In this document: piece by piece, positions 61,790-64,000 of the stretch
Numbering within the stretch: position 1 is the first letter of the stretch
How the letters are laid out: the number at the start of each line of letters is the position of its first letter
Assembly (NCBI GenBank): GCA_025506515.1
Contig: JACCIX010000778.1
Span: 1 to 64,000, forward strand
From: Flaveria trinervia
Taxonomy: Eukaryota; Streptophyta; Magnoliopsida; Asterales; Asteraceae
Length of the DNA: 64,000 nucleotides
Reading direction: 5' to 3'
Made by a program: the position numbers and the translations under genes
The notes under the pieces: model-generated
Told to the model about the DNA's origin: nothing
Database searches by the model: none
What the model saw: the letters and a program-made list of their open reading frames with translations, nothing else

Positions 61790-62810
61790 GAAAACCATGA
61801 TAGCCCTTCAGACTGCTCTTCCTAACTCTGTATATAGAGGTTTCAAGAAATGCAAAATAGCTAAGCAGTTGTGGGATGCATTGAAACTGATGTATGAGGG
61901 TTCCTCTGAAGCCAAGGAGAACAAAAAGGATCTCCTAAAGCAGCATTTTGAAAACTTCACCTTCAAAGCAGGTGAAACCATGACTCAACAATATTTTAGG
62001 TATGTTGAGATTGTGGATACCCTAGTGGATAGAGGAGTTGCTCTTGAGAGTAGAGACATTGTAAGGAAATTCATGTCCTCACTTCTTAGGCAATAGACAC
62101 ACTACTGTGTGGTTATCAAGAGAACTGAGAACCTGAAAGCTCTTACTCTGACAGAGTTGTATGGGATTCTCAGTGGCTACCAGATAGAGATGAACATGCA
62201 AGGTTCATCTGGAAACTCTAACAATCAAATAGGTTCAGCCCTTCATGTGGTTGAAAGGGATAGCATAGAACCCCAACATCATCTCATATACTACCCTAAT
62301 AACTCACAAAAGGTTTCTTTCATCACCTTCCCTGAGACACCAAGGGAGAACTATACTCAAGGAAGCCCATTCCAAGAGACAAGTTCTTCTCAAGCCTTGT
62401 GTCTTCTGATGAAAGTTGTGGTAGCTCTTTTTTCATCCTTGAAAACCTAGACCGTATCCATCCAAAATAATCTGGAGTACATGGAAATAGTCCAGCAGAT
62501 GGCTCTTCTCACTCACAGAGCTAAGAAGTTCTACAAGTGGACTAGAAAGAAGTTCCATAACAATGCAAGCAGTGGAAAGTTTGGACTGGACAAAAGCAAA
62601 GTCAAGTGTTACAACTGTAACTTGATGGGACACTTTTCTAGGGAGTATAAGGCACCAAGAACAAGTGGTGGCAAAGCACAATCCAGACCAAACTATATTG
62701 ACAAGGCTACCTAGAATGAGAAGCCAAAGTAGCAAGCTACAGTTGCTGTTGAAGAAGGAGGCTTTGATTGGGGCTTTTAGGTGGAAGATGCTTCTCCAAA
62801 CTAAGCACTA
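61790..62810 (+). pseudogene. copia gag N-terminal part, interrupted by stops
   Basis: The frame from 61797 shows the copia gag core (AKQLWDALKLMYEGS, LLKQHFENFTFKAGETM, YVEIVDTLVDRGV) and stops at 62094. Homologous sequence then continues through further stops to a zinc knuckle at about 62605-62650 (CYNCNLMGHFSREY). There the final Cys of CX2CX4HX4C is replaced by Tyr. The upstream ATG and first ~100 codons are degraded. At least five in-frame stops lie between 62094 and 62805. Confidence 0.8.
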
Positions 62811-64000
62811 ATGGAAAATCATGATGAATCCAAGGTATTGGAACATCTCTGTACCCCTGAATGCATTGCTAAAGTTAATAGATACAGGTCCTACAACTTA
62901 GAAATGAGATCTGATCTTGAGTCCTTAAACATCTTAAAAGCTGATTTTAGAAAGTCTGAAAATAATTATAAACTGAAGATAGAGGACTTAGAGAAAACTT
63001 TTTCAGTTCTAAAACATAAGCATACAAATTTTAGGACTCAGATCAAGGATCTCATAACTAAGCTGACTGAGTGCCAGGCTGAGCTTGTGATCAGCAAAGC
63101 CAGGACAGAAAAGTGTGTTCTTAAAGAAGAGACCTTCAAGAACATGATATCCTCTTCCCTGCACAACAAGGTATGCTATCAAAACAAGCAGGGACTAGGT
63201 TCTAATGAGATAGCTCCTCCACATACAATCTTGTCTGTAAGATCACCCGGGTGTGGAACTTATGAAGATGAGCTTCCTCTCATAGATCCTTTGAGTGAAG
63301 AGGATGAAGAAGTGATAGTGAAGAATTCCTCTGAGAAGAGTGAAGAGGAGAATTCTAAGAAGGTCCACTATCCTTCTGAGGAGAAGAAGAAGACTGTGAT
63401 GACCAAGTCTGTGAGGAAGAACTTGATCAGAAAGAGCAAAAGAAAAGCAAGAAAGGCTCAAGAGATCAATGCCACTTTTGATCCCAAGCAGAAACAAGTG
63501 TATATCTCTGCAGGTTTTGAAGTGGTGAAGACTAAAGACATCAACCTAAACTCTTCTGCTAAGAGTTCAGGTTCATGTTCAAATCATCTCAGTACCAAGA
63601 AGAAGACTAATCTGTTGTGTACCACTGCTACACAACCTGGACCATCCAACTCCAAGAATAGTCCTCAGCCCAAAAGGATTGTCTTATCATCTGCAAAGAT
63701 GAAGGTGGAGAAGGGATGTGATCAAAGTCAGTCTTGTTCTCAGCAGAAGGCTCTTGGGAATAAGAAAATGGAGTGTGTCATGTGTGAAAGTACTGCTCAT
63801 CTTGCTAAGGATTGTCCATACAATCCTAAAGGTACTCTTCACATGACCAGAACAAGGACTTCCAAGAGTTCCAAGAAGATTCAAGCTTTGGAAGGAAAAT
63901 CTGTTTCCTTTGGAAGCTCCAGAACTAAGAAGAAGGCAAGTGGAAAATTGCCTTCGGAAGAAAATTTGGTCTCGGAAGGAAGGAATACTTCCGAAGCACT
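62811..64000 (+). CDS. SIRE/Maximus-type gag C-terminal extension, open to the window end
   Basis: An uninterrupted frame of about 396 codons runs from ATG 62811 off the edge. It encodes a Lys/Glu-rich coiled-coil region (about residues 20-120), an acidic stretch (SEEDEEV) and Ser/Lys-rich linkers. An intact CX2CX4HX4C knuckle (CVMCESTAHLAKDC) lies at about 63777-63821. The end at 63945-64000 encodes PSEE/SEG repeats from cggaaga-type units. A long gag with two knuckles is characteristic of the SIRE/Maximus lineage. It is intact here but separated by stops from the N-terminal gag, so it is not a complete protein as read. Confidence 0.8.
   Translation, partial: MENHDESKVLEHLCTPECIAKVNRYRSYNLEMRSDLESLNILKADFRKSENNYKLKIEDLEKTFSVLKHKHTNFRTQIKDLITKLTECQAELVISKARTEKCVLKEETFKNMISSSLHNKVCYQNKQGLGSNEIAPPHTILSVRSPGCGTYEDELPLIDPLSEEDEEVIVKNSSEKSEEENSKKVHYPSEEKKKTVMTKSVRKNLIRKSKRKARKAQEINATFDPKQKQVYISAGFEVVKTKDINLNSSAKSSGSCSNHLSTKKKTNLLCTTATQPGPSNSKNSPQPKRIVLSSAKMKVEKGCDQSQSCSQQKALGNKKMECVMCESTAHLAKDCPYNPKGTLHMTRTRTSKSSKKIQALEGKSVSFGSSRTKKKASGKLPSEENLVSEGRNTSEA

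Overview
The window is nuclear DNA of a flowering plant: spliced genes with plant-specific products, AT-rich spacers and a dense load of plant LTR retrotransposons, a MULE, MITEs and a Helitron relic. The transposon style (SIRE-type copia with minisatellites, Reina chromovirus, long LTRs of the TGTAACACC and TGTCACACC types) would suit Asteraceae, but that assignment is only an inference.

Layout. 1-6.1 kb: decayed SIRE/Maximus-like Ty1/copia remains and LTRs. 6.2-8.3 kb: a Mutator-like foldback element with an LTR nested in it. 8.4-11.8 kb (+): an 11-exon FBP7-like F-box gene. 11.8-15.6 kb: AT-rich spacer. 15.9-21.7 kb (+): a six-exon MPS1/TTK-type dual-specificity kinase gene. 22.6-30.3 kb (-): a three-exon glutaredoxin-like (DUF836) gene whose 7.1-kb second intron holds two MITE-like elements and a 5'-truncated copia element. 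30.3-35.2 kb: spacer with a fossil Helitron helicase. 35.2-42.9 kb (+): a complete but decayed copia element with a 5-bp target duplication (TSD), split in its RNase H region by a 2.44-kb solo LTR that has its own TSD. 43.3-48.4 kb (-): a very young Reina-type chromovirus with identical 248-bp LTRs. 50.3-53.4 kb (-): a single-exon MCTP (multiple C2 domain and transmembrane) gene. 53.4-60.7 kb: spacer with another long solo LTR. 60.7-64 kb (+): 5' LTR, primer-binding site and gag of a SIRE/Maximus-like copia element that continues past the window.

The four host genes (ubiquitin ligase adaptor, mitotic checkpoint kinase, plastid redox protein, plasmodesma/ER tether) look like unrelated single-copy genes that happen to be neighbours. 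Two themes stand out. First, nine single-base frame breaks occur in otherwise well conserved coding sequence: two in FBP7-like, two in MPS1, one in MCTP and four in the Reina element. All are one-base losses, mostly in short homopolymers, which points to consensus errors rather than gene death. Second, a short motif of the form CGGA(T/A)GAA is amplified as minisatellites inside several apparently unrelated LTR families in this one window.
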